From the NCBI GenBank assembly GCA_049511415.1, contig JBEKYC010000015.1, forward strand, positions 1 through 64,000: a stretch of 64,000 nucleotides of DNA, given 5' to 3'. How positions within the stretch are numbered: position 1 is the stretch's first letter; each line of letters opens with the position of its first letter. The notes beneath the pieces are model-generated. The model did no database searches. It was not told the DNA's origin and saw nothing but the letters and a program-made list of their open reading frames with translations. Position numbers and translations under genes: made by a program. Source of the DNA: Bog-159 sp049511415 (lineage in GTDB: Bacteria; Acidobacteriota; Terriglobia; Bryobacterales; Bryobacteraceae). Positions 32,811 to 41,509 of the stretch are shown here, piece by piece.

Positions 32811-34283
32811 TCAGTGCAGCAAAGAGGTCTGCGCCAACTGCAGGAAAGGCTGCGGGTAGAAGCCGATGGCCAAGGTCAGAATGCCGCTCACGGCCACCGC
32901 CACGCGCAGGCCCAGGCTGGTGGAGAGGGGCGCCTGTTCGGTAACATCCCGGACGAATATGCTGCGTACGATGCGGAAGTAGTAATAAATGGCTACGGCC
33001 ACGTAAAGAGTAGCAATCACAGCCAGCGTGTAATGATGCGTCTCGATCAATGCGAGAAAGATATAGTACTTACCCCAAAAGCCCGCCGTCGGCGGAATGC
33101 CCGCCAGCGACAGCAGAAAGATCAGCATCAGCAGCGCGTAACCGGGGCTCTTGTGGGCCAACCCGGCGATGTCGTCCATATCTTCGCCGATCACACCCTT
33201 GCGGCGCAGAGCGATCAGCACCATGAACGCGCCGAGGTTCATAAAGGTATACACCATGATGTAAACCGCGATACCTTTGATACCCGTAGCATTGCCGGCG
33301 ATGAGGCCCAGCAGCATGTAACCGGCATGCGAGATGGAACTATAGGCCAGCAGCCGTTTGATGTTGCTTTGATTAATGGCCGCCAGGTTGCCGACCGTCA
33401 TGGTGGCGACAGCCACGAAGCTGAGGATCGGCTCCCACACCGGCCGGGCAGCCGCCAAAGGCGCCAGATCGCCGTAAAACAGCCGCAGCAGAAAAGCGAT
33501 GGATGCGGCCTTGGATGCGACCGAGAGATAGGCCGTCACGGTGGTCGGCGCGCCCTCGTAGGCATCCGGCGCCCACATATGGAACGGAACGGCGGAGATC
33601 TTGAACAACAGTCCGACGGCGGTGGTGGCCAGCGCCAGGAAGACCAGCGGATCGGTCGGCGAACGCTCGCTGATCTTGACCGCAATCTCGCCCAGCTTGG
33701 TCGATCCCGAGAGGCCGTACATCACCGAGAACCCATAGGCCAGAAAACCGCTCGAAAACGCTCCCAGCAGCAGATACTTCATGGCTGCCTCGTTGGAGCG
33801 CTTCTCGCGGCGCAGAAAGCCGACCATGATGTAGAACGACAGGGCCATCAACTCCAACCCGATGAACAGGGTAACTAAGTCCGCGCCCGTGGCCAGAAAA
33901 AACATGCCGCACTGCGCGAATAACATCAGGCCGTAATACTCGCCGTGGTGCTCGCCTTCCACTTCCAGATACTTGTAAGAAACGATGGCAACCAGGACCG
34001 TGGCGATGACGAAGATCCAGTTGAAGAACAACGCGAAGCCGTCGATCACGATCGAGCGGTTGAAGGCGGAAAGCTCGCCGTTAGTCGCGATAAAGGCCGC
34101 TTGCTTCCACAAGCCATATCCCGTGAACGCTTCGCCCAGGATCACAAAGAGCAGCAAATATTTCCTTTGCTTCGGCTCGGGGAAGACCCAGAAATCGAAC
34201 AACAGAATGGCGCACCCGAACAGCGCCAGCATGATGGCCGGTACCAGCGCGAAGTGTTCGTAGACCGAGTAATATTGGCTCAT
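32811..34283 (-). CDS. nuoN: NADH-quinone oxidoreductase subunit N
   Basis: 490 residues, about 14 transmembrane helices, antiporter-like subunit. VGFLRREKRSNEAAMKYLLL and FKISAVPFHMWAPDAYEGAP hold the Lys residues of the half-channels (TM7 region), and LAAINQSNIKRLLAYSSISH carries the next conserved Lys helix. It acts as a proton channel of complex I. Its start overlaps the nuoM stop by four bases (ATGA). Length and motifs are normal. Confidence 0.96.
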   Translation of the reverse strand: MSQYYSVYEHFALVPAIMLALFGCAILLFDFWVFPEPKQRKYLLLFVILGEAFTGYGLWKQAAFIATNGELSAFNRSIVIDGFALFFNWIFVIATVLVAIVSYKYLEVEGEHHGEYYGLMLFAQCGMFFLATGADLVTLFIGLELMALSFYIMVGFLRREKRSNEAAMKYLLLGAFSSGFLAYGFSVMYGLSGSTKLGEIAVKISERSPTDPLVFLALATTAVGLLFKISAVPFHMWAPDAYEGAPTTVTAYLSVASKAASIAFLLRLFYGDLAPLAAARPVWEPILSFVAVATMTVGNLAAINQSNIKRLLAYSSISHAGYMLLGLIAGNATGIKGIAVYIMVYTFMNLGAFMVLIALRRKGVIGEDMDDIAGLAHKSPGYALLMLIFLLSLAGIPPTAGFWGKYYIFLALIETHHYTLAVIATLYVAVAIYYYFRIVRSIFVRDVTEQAPLSTSLGLRVAVAVSGILTLAIGFYPQPFLQLAQTSLLH

Positions 34284-35836
34284 TGGCCACCTGCCTGGCT
34301 AACCATCTTTGAAGGCCGCGTCGCAGCCACGGCGCCCTGATAGTATCCGGGCCGCACACGCTCCACGATCTGTTGCACGGGTTTCTCGAGAATATCGAAG
34401 TAAGGCTTGGGATACACGCCGATCCAGATGGCCCAGGCGATCAATGGCAGGAACACCACGATCTCCCGCAGGCTCATATCCGGCAGATGCAGATTCTTGG
34501 CGTTGGTGATCTGGCCCAACATCGTGCGCTGGTAGAGCCACAGCAGGTAAGCCGCTCCGAAGATCACGCCGCTCACCGCAAACGCCGCCCAGATGTGATT
34601 GGCCTCGAACGCGCCCTGCAGGATCGTGAACTCGCCCACAAAGCCGTTCAACAGCGGTAGGCCGGCGGAACTGAGCATGGCGATGGCAAAGATGACGGCA
34701 TACTTCGGCATCACATGCGCCAGGCCGCCGTACTCGGAAATCTCGCGCGTATGCCGGCGCTCGTAGATCACGCCGATGATCAGGAAGAGCATGCCGGTGG
34801 AGATGCCGTGATTGATCTGCTGCAACACGCTGCCGGCCAGGCCATTCGGATTCATGGCAAAGATACCCAGCGTGCAGAACCCCAGGTGACTGACTGACGA
34901 GTAAGCGATCAGCTTCTTCCAATCCTTCTGCATCAGGCTCACCAGCGCGCCATAAACGATGCCGATGATGGAAAGCACCGCCAGCACCTGCACGATAGTC
35001 AGGTCCATGGACGCCTTGGGCAGCAGCGGCAGGGAAAACCGGATGAAGCCATATGTTCCCATCTTCAGCAGCACGCTGGCCAGGATCACGGAACCCGCGG
35101 TCGGAGCTTCCACATGCGCATCCGGCAGCCAGGTGTGGAATGGAAACATGGGCACCTTGATGGCGAAGCCCAGGAAGAAGGCCCAGAAGACCCATTCCTG
35201 CAGACCCAGCGGCAGACTCAACTTCATGAGCTCCGAAATCTCGAAGGTAAAGTGGCCGAACTGGCTGTTGTACTGGAAGTAGAGCGTCAGGATGCCGAGC
35301 AGCATCAACACGGATCCGGCCAGCGTATAAAGGAAGAACTTGATGGCCGCATACAGCTTGCGCGGCCCGCCCCAGACTCCGATGATGAAGTACATGGGCA
35401 CCAGCACCAGTTCCCAGAACACGTAGAACAAGAAGAAATCGAGCGACATGAATACACCTAGCATGCCCACCTGCAGCAGCAGGAACATGCAGTAGTATTC
35501 CTTCAAGCGGTCCTGAATGGCGTTCCACGAAGAGAGGATGGCGATGAAGCCGACCAGCGTGGTCAGCATAATCAGCAGCAGACTGATGCCGTCGATGCCG
35601 ATCAGATACTGCGCGCCCAGACTGGGAATCCAGTTGGCGCGCTCCACGAACTGAAAACCGCCGACGCCCTTATCGAAGCGCGATACCAGGGGCAGGGAAA
35701 TCAAAAAGCCGGCGAAGCTCGCCAGGTTGGCCCATACTTTGATGACACTCTTCTGGCTCGATGGAATGAACAGCAGGACCAGCAATCCCGCCAGCGGCGT
35801 GAACAATACCAGACTGAGTAAGTGGCTGTCCATCAT
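34280..35836 (-). CDS. nuoM: NADH-quinone oxidoreductase subunit M
   Basis: 518 residues, about 14 helices. SLDFFLFYVFWELVLVPMYF carries the conserved Glu of TM5, KVPMFPFHTWLPDAHVEAPT the Lys/His helix, and LMQKDWKKLIAYSSVSHLGF the third charged helix. This is the second antiporter-like subunit of complex I. The start overlaps the nuoL stop and the stop overlaps the nuoN start, four bases each, so the three large subunits are tightly coupled. Confidence 0.96.
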   Translation of the reverse strand: MMDSHLLSLVLFTPLAGLLVLLFIPSSQKSVIKVWANLASFAGFLISLPLVSRFDKGVGGFQFVERANWIPSLGAQYLIGIDGISLLLIMLTTLVGFIAILSSWNAIQDRLKEYYCMFLLLQVGMLGVFMSLDFFLFYVFWELVLVPMYFIIGVWGGPRKLYAAIKFFLYTLAGSVLMLLGILTLYFQYNSQFGHFTFEISELMKLSLPLGLQEWVFWAFFLGFAIKVPMFPFHTWLPDAHVEAPTAGSVILASVLLKMGTYGFIRFSLPLLPKASMDLTIVQVLAVLSIIGIVYGALVSLMQKDWKKLIAYSSVSHLGFCTLGIFAMNPNGLAGSVLQQINHGISTGMLFLIIGVIYERRHTREISEYGGLAHVMPKYAVIFAIAMLSSAGLPLLNGFVGEFTILQGAFEANHIWAAFAVSGVIFGAAYLLWLYQRTMLGQITNAKNLHLPDMSLREIVVFLPLIAWAIWIGVYPKPYFDILEKPVQQIVERVRPGYYQGAVAATRPSKMVSQAGGQ

Positions 35837-38040
35837 TTACCCACCAGATAATAGCCGAAGAAGATGATTACGCCCACCACGACGAATAGCGCATAAGCCT
35901 GCACGCGTCCGGTTTGCAGGAGGCACACCGGATAAGACAGCAGCTTCACGGAGAAGGAGCCTAAGCGCACGGCGCCATCCACGATCCAGGTGTCCCACCA
36001 CATCGAGACCCGCGCGGAGAACCGCGTCAACCAGCCCGCCCCATTCACCGCGCCATCCACCACATTGCGGTCAAAGGCGCCCAAAAGCTCGCCGCCGCCT
36101 TTGCTCAAGCCGTTGACAAACAGGAAATCATAGATCTCGTCCACGTAATATTTGTTGTAGAGCAGGCCGTGCAAGGGCTTCAGGGCTTTCTCAATCGAAT
36201 CCGGCACGGTCGGCTTGTGGTGATAGAAGTAGCGGGCCACCACGATGCCGATAATGGCGATGGCCACCGAAACGGCCATCAGGACCCATTCGGTGGAGGC
36301 GTCATGCGCGCCCTGTTCGGCGGCCTCGGCGGCGGCGGACGAGAACACCGGAGCCAGCCAGCTCTCAAATCCGTGGAACATGCCGGGCAAGCCCCACAAT
36401 TTCGGCGTGGCGCCCCAACCGGCGAAGATCCCGCCCAGCGCCAGCACGGACAGCGGTATGGTCATGCTGGCGGGCGACTCGTGAATGTGCGCGGCCACTT
36501 CGGGCTTCACGCGCGACTTCCCGTAGAAAGTCATATTCATCAAGCGCCACATATAGAAGGCCGTCATTCCGGCAGTTACCAGACCCACAAACCACAACAG
36601 CTTGGAACCGGATGCCGAGCTATAAGTCTGCCAGAGGATTTCATCCTTGGAAAAGAAGCCGGCAAAGCCCGGAATTCCGGCAATCGCGATCGAGCCCACC
36701 CACATGGTCCAGTGCGTGATGGGGATCTTATTCTTCAAGGCGCCCATGTGGCGCATATCCTGCTCCCCGCCCAGGGCATGAATTACAGAACCCGAACACA
36801 AGAAGAGCAAGGCTTTGAAAAAGGCGTGAGTGAACAGGTGGAAGACGGCCACCCAGTAAGCGCCCACACCCAGGGCCAGGAACATATAACCGAGCTGGCT
36901 GACGGTCGAGTAGGCCAGTACGCGCTTGATGTCATTCTGCACCAGTGCGATGGTAGCCGCCAGGATGGCCGTGAAGGCGCCTATCGAAGCTACCACGGTC
37001 GAGGTATTGGGTGTCAACTGGAACAGAGCCGCCGACCGCGCCACCATGTAAACGCCGGCCGTGACCATGGTCGCGGCGTGGATCAACGCGGACACCGGCG
37101 TGGGACCTTCCATGGCGTCCGGCAGCCAGACGTATAACGGAAACTGTGCCGACTTACCCGTCGCACCGATGAACAGCAGCAACGCTATGGCGCTGAGCAC
37201 GCCAAAGCCGGCGATTTCCGCGTGATACTGGCCGCTGCGCAGCGCCGCGTTCACATCCAGGAAGCGCACGGTTCCGAGCAGGCTGAACATCAACAGCATG
37301 CCGAGTATGAACCCGGCATCGCCCACCCGATTTACGATGAAGGCCTTCTTCCCGGCATCGCCCGCGGACTTCTTCTGGAAGTAGAAGCCGATCAGAAGAT
37401 AGCTGCACAATCCCACGCCTTCCCAACCCACGAACAGCAGCGTGTAATTGTTAGCCAGCACCAGCATCAGCATGAAGAAGATGAACAGGTTCAGGTAGCC
37501 GAAGAAACGGTAGTAGCCGTTATCGTGGGCCATGTACCCGGTGGAATAGACATGGATCAGGAAGCCGATACCGGTCACCACCAGAATCATGACGGAGCTC
37601 AAAGGATCGAGCAGGAATCCCCAGTCGGCGCTGAATGTGGCCAGGCGCCCGTCCAGCATGTGGAACGGCAGCCCCGCCAGCCAGGTAAACTGGATCACCT
37701 GGTGCACGCGCTGGGTCTGTTGCGACAACTGCCACACCGCGCCCGCCGACAGAATAAACGAGATCAGCACCATGCCCGGACAGATCAGGTTCACCAGGAA
37801 TTTCAATGGCGAGCCGTGGTGATGATCGTGGGCGTGCTCGTGATCGTGGCTGTGAGAATGTCCGTGATCGTGAGAGTGCCCGTGATGGTGATCGTGCTCA
37901 TCGTGCGTGTGCTCCACGCCGGGAGCTACGGCCACGGCGGATGCCGGCTGGGGATCGAGCATCCTGCCGAAGAGCAGCATCAGCAGCGCCCCGGCCAGGG
38001 GGAATAACGGAATCAGCCAGATCAGGTCCAGGAAATTCAA
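35833..38040 (-). CDS. nuoL: NADH-quinone oxidoreductase subunit L with a histidine-rich insert
   Basis: 735 residues, longer than the usual 610-660. LLFVGWEGVGLCSYLLIGF, KSAQFPLYVWLPDAMEGPTP and VQNDIKRVLAYSTVSQLGYM are the proton-channel helices, and the C-terminal lateral helix and anchor (KLLSYPVCLLQTGRVQAYA) are present. Between the first two helices (about residues 45-80) lies an insert with about 20 His plus Asp and Glu, in repeats such as HGHSHDHGHSHSHDHEHAHD. Such runs bind Zn, Ni or Cu in other proteins. The insert would lie in the loop joining the first two helices and is not needed for known NuoL function. It could be a metal buffer or a lineage oddity. Confidence 0.95.
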   Translation of the reverse strand: MNFLDLIWLIPLFPLAGALLMLLFGRMLDPQPASAVAVAPGVEHTHDEHDHHHGHSHDHGHSHSHDHEHAHDHHHGSPLKFLVNLICPGMVLISFILSAGAVWQLSQQTQRVHQVIQFTWLAGLPFHMLDGRLATFSADWGFLLDPLSSVMILVVTGIGFLIHVYSTGYMAHDNGYYRFFGYLNLFIFFMLMLVLANNYTLLFVGWEGVGLCSYLLIGFYFQKKSAGDAGKKAFIVNRVGDAGFILGMLLMFSLLGTVRFLDVNAALRSGQYHAEIAGFGVLSAIALLLFIGATGKSAQFPLYVWLPDAMEGPTPVSALIHAATMVTAGVYMVARSAALFQLTPNTSTVVASIGAFTAILAATIALVQNDIKRVLAYSTVSQLGYMFLALGVGAYWVAVFHLFTHAFFKALLFLCSGSVIHALGGEQDMRHMGALKNKIPITHWTMWVGSIAIAGIPGFAGFFSKDEILWQTYSSASGSKLLWFVGLVTAGMTAFYMWRLMNMTFYGKSRVKPEVAAHIHESPASMTIPLSVLALGGIFAGWGATPKLWGLPGMFHGFESWLAPVFSSAAAEAAEQGAHDASTEWVLMAVSVAIAIIGIVVARYFYHHKPTVPDSIEKALKPLHGLLYNKYYVDEIYDFLFVNGLSKGGGELLGAFDRNVVDGAVNGAGWLTRFSARVSMWWDTWIVDGAVRLGSFSVKLLSYPVCLLQTGRVQAYALFVVVGVIIFFGYYLVGK

Positions 38041-38056
38041 TGGATAACTCCCAGCC

Positions 38057-38365
38057 CTACCATTTGAGTAAGTCCACCTCGTCCGCCAGCACGGTCTCTT
38101 TATTGCGGAACAGCGCGATCAGAATGCCCAGGCCCACGGCGGCTTCCGCCACCGCATCGGTGATGACAAAGATGGCGAAGACCTGCCCGCCCAGGTCGTG
38201 CAACTCGTGCGAGAAGGCCACCAGGTTGATGTTCACGGCGTTCAGAATCAGCTCGATGGACATCAGGATAATGACAATGTTGCGCCGCGTCAGAACGCCG
38301 ACCGTCCCGATGAGCAGGAGAGCCGCGCTCAGTGCGATGTAATGCGCCGTGGTAATCGGGTACAT
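38057..38365 (-). CDS. nuoK: NADH-quinone oxidoreductase subunit K
   Basis: 102 residues with three helices. GVLTRRNIVIILMSIELILN with the conserved Glu (about residue 40) and FVITDAVAEAAVGLGILIAL with the second Glu (about residue 74) are both intact. It forms part of the E-channel of complex I. It is one base downstream of nuoJ and 16 bases upstream of nuoL, in the normal order. Confidence 0.95.
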   Translation of the reverse strand: MYPITTAHYIALSAALLLIGTVGVLTRRNIVIILMSIELILNAVNINLVAFSHELHDLGGQVFAIFVITDAVAEAAVGLGILIALFRNKETVLADEVDLLKW

Positions 38366-38366
38366 T

Positions 38367-38894
38367 TCAAATCCTCTTCTTGGCCATCACCACCGAACCG
38401 ACCACTGCCACCAGCAGCAGAATGGAAGCAATCTCAAACGGCAGCAGGTACTCGGTGAACAGGGCGTCGGAAAGCAGTTCGGTGTTTCCCAGGGAGTTGG
38501 CCGCCACCGGCGCGCCGGGCTGCGCGATGCGGAACGCGCTCGCGCCCTTGGAAAGAAAATAGAACAAGAGTACGCCGACAATAGCGACACAGACCAGCGC
38601 GATCAGCCACTGCCCGTTGAACTGTTTCTCCTTGGCCGCCTGATCCAGGTTTACGAGCATGATGACGAACAGGAACAACACCATAATGCCGCCGATGTAG
38701 AGCACGATCTGCACGGCGAAAAGAAACTCGGCCTGCTGCAACAGGTACAAGCCCGCCACGCCCATCAGCGAGACGATCAGTGAGACGGCGCTATGCACTG
38801 CATTCTTGCGAGTGATGGTGAGGATACCGCCGGCCAACACCATGACGGCAAAGCTGTAGAAGAAGATGGCCTGGGTCAGCTCAGGGGTCAGCAT
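38367..38894 (-). CDS. nuoJ: NADH-quinone oxidoreductase subunit J
   Basis: 175 residues, five helices. YSFAVMVLAGGILTITRKNA and EFLFAVQIVLYIGGIMVLFL, with the pi-bulge Tyr of TM3, are typical. ATG 38894 overlaps the nuoI stop by seven bases, which fixes the start; longer upstream reading is within nuoI. Normal length. Confidence 0.94.
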   Translation of the reverse strand: MLTPELTQAIFFYSFAVMVLAGGILTITRKNAVHSAVSLIVSLMGVAGLYLLQQAEFLFAVQIVLYIGGIMVLFLFVIMLVNLDQAAKEKQFNGQWLIALVCVAIVGVLLFYFLSKGASAFRIAQPGAPVAANSLGNTELLSDALFTEYLLPFEIASILLLVAVVGSVVMAKKRI

Positions 38895-39346
38895 TTGTAT
38901 TGGGTTGGCTTGGGTCCTTCTTCCAGCATCTGCCGATCCCAGATCGCACCTTCGCGGGTGTAGCTGGCCAGTTCGAAATCCTGCGTCAGCTCCAGTGCGT
39001 CCACCGGACAGGCGTCTTCGCACAACCCGCAGAACATGCAGCGGGACGTGTCATAAGTAAAGTTAGTGAGCTCCTTGCGTTTGGTTTGCTCGTTGCGCTC
39101 GCTTCCGACCACGATCAGGTTCTCGGGGCACGCCAGCGCGCAAAGGTTGCACGCGATGCACAGCGTCTCGCCATTATCCGGGTTGATGTTCAGCCTCGGC
39201 GCGCCGCGGTAGCGCTCGCCGACTTTAGGACGCTCCGCCGGATACTGCTCCGTGTAAATCCGCTTGGGATCTTGATTGCGGAACGTTACCCATAGCCCTT
39301 GGAAAAGGTCTACGAGAAAGACCGTTCTGAAAAGCTTCGAGATCAT
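38888..39346 (-). CDS. nuoI: NADH-quinone oxidoreductase subunit I (two 4Fe-4S clusters)
   Basis: 152 residues from ATG 39346. Two ferredoxin motifs are present: CIACNLCALACPENLIVVG and CMFCGLCEDACPVDALELT, i.e. CxxCxxCxxxCP twice, ligating the N6a and N6b clusters that pass electrons to N2. The upstream frame reaches 39496 but crosses an octamer repeat array, so a start before 39346 is rejected. It lies directly after that array and 110 bases from nuoD. Confidence 0.95.
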   Translation of the reverse strand: MISKLFRTVFLVDLFQGLWVTFRNQDPKRIYTEQYPAERPKVGERYRGAPRLNINPDNGETLCIACNLCALACPENLIVVGSERNEQTKRKELTNFTYDTSRCMFCGLCEDACPVDALELTQDFELASYTREGAIWDRQMLEEGPKPTQYKC

Positions 39347-39363
39347 TGGTGAGCCTCGCTGCT

Positions 39364-39450
39364 GACGCGGAGACACGGTGACACGGAGACACGGTGAGTG
39401 CGGACGCACCATTCTCCGCGTCTCCGCGTCTCCCCATCTCCGCGTCTCCG
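39364..39450. repeat. Inverted array of octamer repeats between nuoD and nuoI
   Basis: The plus strand reads ACGCGGAG, ACACGGTG, ACACGGAG, ACACGGTG in tandem (39365-39396), then after a short spacer CTCCGCGT, CTCCGCGT, CTCCCCAT, CTCCGCGT and CTCCGATG (39414-39453). The second set is the complement of the first, so the transcript between two nuo genes could fold into a long imperfect hairpin. It contains no gene. This type of 8-base array is known to me as a dispersed repeat of Acidobacteria-like genomes; possible roles are mRNA processing or stability between the nuo segments. Confidence 0.75.
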
Positions 39451-39455
39451 ATGTC

Positions 39456-40568
39456 TCATCTATCCACCTCGCCCAATACGATATCCAGGGTACCAATTAT
39501 CGCGACCACGTCCGCTACCAGTCCGCCGCGCACCATGGCGTCGAGCGCCTGCAAATTGACGAACGACGGCGGCCGCACACGCATGCGGTAAGGCTGGGTG
39601 GAATTGTCGCTCACGATGAAATATCCCAGTTCGCCCTTGGGTGCTTCGATCGAAACGTAGGCCTCTCCAACCGGAGGCTTCACCACTTTGGGCACCTTGG
39701 CCATGATGGGTCCGCTGGGAATGCGATCCACAGCTTGCCGGATGATGCGCACGCATTGGCGCATCTCCTCCATGCGCACGGTGTACCGGTCGTAGGTGTC
39801 GCCGTTTTGGGCGGTGGGTATATCGAACTCGTACTGATCGTAGCCGGAATACGGCTGCGCCTTGCGCAGGTCCCACTGGACGCCGGCGGCGCGCAACACC
39901 GGGCCGGTGACGCCGTATTCCTTGCACTCCTCGGCACTCAGTATCCCGACGCCTTTGAGCCGTCCCACCCAGATCCGGTTATGGGTGAGCAATTCCTCGT
40001 ACTCGTCCACTTTGGGAATGAACCAGTCGCAGAATTTCCGGGTCTCTTCTTCAAAGCCGTCGTAGGTTTCATACTGCAGCCCGCCGATGCGAAAGGCGTG
40101 CGTGGTCAGGCGCGCGCCGCAGTAATTTTCGAAAATCTTGAGCACTTCCTCGCGCTCGCGCAGGCAATAAAACACGGGTGTGATGGCGCCGATGTCCAAT
40201 GCATGCGTGCCCAGCCAAAGCAGATGGCTGGCGATGCGGTTCAGTTCAGTCAGGATCACGCGCACGGCCTGCGCGCGCGGGGGCGCCTCGATGTTGAGCA
40301 GCTTCTCGACCGCCAGGCAGTAGCCTAGGCCGTTCGAAACCGCGGCCACGTAATCCATGCGGTCCACATATGGCGCGAACTGCTGGTAGGTGCGATTCTC
40401 CCCGATTTTCTCCACGCCGCGGTGCAGGTAGCCGATCACGCACTCGGTGCCCATCACCTTCTCGCCATCGAGCTTTAGAATGACGCGCAGCACGCCGTGC
40501 GTGGACGGGTGCTGCGGGCCCATGTTGATGACCAGCTCGTTGGCGTCGAGAAAAGTGGCTTCCGGCAT
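39456..40568 (-). CDS. nuoD: NADH-quinone oxidoreductase subunit D
   Basis: 370 residues from ATG 40568. NMGPQHPSTHGVLRVILKLD is the N-terminal quinone-site loop with the conserved His, EKIGENRTYQQFAPYVDRMD and MRVRPPSFVNLQALDAMVRG with the terminal region follow. It is the 49-kDa subunit of the quinone module, derived from the large subunit of hydrogenase but without metal Cys. The start is six bases after the nuoC stop. Normal length (about 370-420). Confidence 0.96.
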   Translation of the reverse strand: MPEATFLDANELVINMGPQHPSTHGVLRVILKLDGEKVMGTECVIGYLHRGVEKIGENRTYQQFAPYVDRMDYVAAVSNGLGYCLAVEKLLNIEAPPRAQAVRVILTELNRIASHLLWLGTHALDIGAITPVFYCLREREEVLKIFENYCGARLTTHAFRIGGLQYETYDGFEEETRKFCDWFIPKVDEYEELLTHNRIWVGRLKGVGILSAEECKEYGVTGPVLRAAGVQWDLRKAQPYSGYDQYEFDIPTAQNGDTYDRYTVRMEEMRQCVRIIRQAVDRIPSGPIMAKVPKVVKPPVGEAYVSIEAPKGELGYFIVSDNSTQPYRMRVRPPSFVNLQALDAMVRGGLVADVVAIIGTLDIVLGEVDR

Positions 40569-40573
40569 GAGGA

Positions 40574-41203
40574 TTATTGACCGCTTTCGATGCCCAGATT
40601 CTCCCTGACCCAGGTATCGTCCTGGAGCAGAATGGAGTTCTCCTTGCGCAGAGGATATCCTTGCCACTCTTCCGGCAGCAGAATGCGGCGCATATCGGGG
40701 TGGTTGGCGAACTGGATGCCAAACATATCGAAGACTTCGCGCTCCAGCCAATTCGCCGCCAGGTGCACGGTAGTCGCCGTCGCCGGACGGAAGCCGTCCG
40801 CGAAGGCCGTCTTTACCCGGACGCGTTCATTGCGCGCAAAGCTATATAAGATGTAGACCAGTTCGAAGCGCTCGGTTCGTTTGGGATAGTCGACCGCGGT
40901 CAGGTCCACCAGATAATCGAAATCCAACTCCAGCTTGAGGGTTTCCAGAATGGGTATCGCCGCGTCCGGCGTGACGAGCAGAAAGTTCTGCCCCAGGTAG
41001 GTGGAGAATTCGGTCATTGCGCCACCGAAGCGTTCCTTCAACGCCTGGGTGAGGTCGCTTTCCCACGGGGTGGTGACCATTACGGCGGGAGGCTTGGCAG
41101 GCGCGGCATGGGCCGCGGCAGGCTTGGGAGGCGCTGGTTTTGGGGCCTCACTCCCTGTGGGAGGAGGCGCCGCCGAGCCCTCGGGCTTTTGCTCGTCTGG
41201 CAT
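40574..41203 (-). CDS. nuoC: NADH-quinone oxidoreductase subunit C with an Ala/Pro-rich N-terminal extension
   Basis: 209 residues from ATG 41203 (a start at 41236 is possible). About residues 1-45 are a low-complexity segment with Ala, Pro and Lys (PPPTGSEAPKPAPPKPAAAH). The conserved domain then starts at LTQALKERFGGAMTEFSTYL and includes FDYLVDLTAVDYPKRTERFE and NWLEREVFDMFGIQFANHPD with MRRILLPEEWQGYPLRK, the NuoC signature. It is the 30-kDa subunit and belongs to the Q module with NuoD. It is the first gene here and there is no nuoA or nuoB upstream; the next gene on that side is divergent. Confidence 0.93.
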   Translation of the reverse strand: MPDEQKPEGSAAPPPTGSEAPKPAPPKPAAAHAAPAKPPAVMVTTPWESDLTQALKERFGGAMTEFSTYLGQNFLLVTPDAAIPILETLKLELDFDYLVDLTAVDYPKRTERFELVYILYSFARNERVRVKTAFADGFRPATATTVHLAANWLEREVFDMFGIQFANHPDMRRILLPEEWQGYPLRKENSILLQDDTWVRENLGIESGQ

Positions 41204-41290
41204 TGAAATCCCGTCGAAGACCACTACACATATCACTTGCCTGGGGAACTGTCAAACGCAATCTCGTGCGTTCAGTTATGCTGTACGGAG

Positions 41291-41506
41291 ATGACTAAAG
41301 TCCAGATCGATTTCCAGTTGCAGCACCCGCTCAATGACGAACTGATGACCCGCATCGCGCGCGCCTATTCGATTTACGGGATTCAGAAGATCCGCCTGGC
41401 GCCCTCTCAGGACAGCTTGACGGTGGAGTATGATGCGACCCGTTTGCGGCCGGCCGAAGTGCAATCCGCGCTGACCCGATCCGGCATCCCGGTCGCCGCA
41501 AAATAA
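41291..41506 (+). CDS. Small HMA-like ferredoxin-fold protein without CxxC
   Basis: 71 residues from ATG 41291 (the frame extends to 41237, but that overlaps the nuoC promoter). VQIDFQLQHPLNDELMTRIA and IYGIQKIRLAPSQDSLTVEY with DATRLRPAEVQSALTRSGIP follow the beta-alpha-beta-beta-alpha-beta pattern of heavy-metal-associated domains, but the GMTCxxC metal site is absent. Such domains may act as regulators or bind other ligands. It is divergent from nuoC and convergent with the HigBA relic. Evidence for expression is only an intact frame. Confidence 0.55.
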   Translation: MTKVQIDFQLQHPLNDELMTRIARAYSIYGIQKIRLAPSQDSLTVEYDATRLRPAEVQSALTRSGIPVAAK

Positions 41507-41509
41507 CCT

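Noticed and set aside
32646..33878. 410-codon plus-strand frame inside nuoN/nuoH
   Set aside because: Antisense of complex I genes with Gln/His/Arg-rich composition; the same is true for the frames at 36169-37137, 37222-38007 and 39378-40328.
37800..37930. His-rich stretch as a separate metal-transport gene
   Set aside because: It is in frame within nuoL between two helices, with no start or stop, so it is an insert and not a gene.
39364..39450. CRISPR array
   Set aside because: The units are eight bases long without spacers of constant length and are inverted halfway; no cas genes are present.
39347..39496. NuoI extended by 50 residues at its N-terminus
   Set aside because: The extra codons come from the octamer repeat array and Arg/Thr-rich nonsense; ATG 39346 gives the normal family start.
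41291..41506. Copper chaperone of the CopZ type
   Set aside because: The fold pattern fits, but the metal motif CxxC is absent, so only a fold-level name is given.
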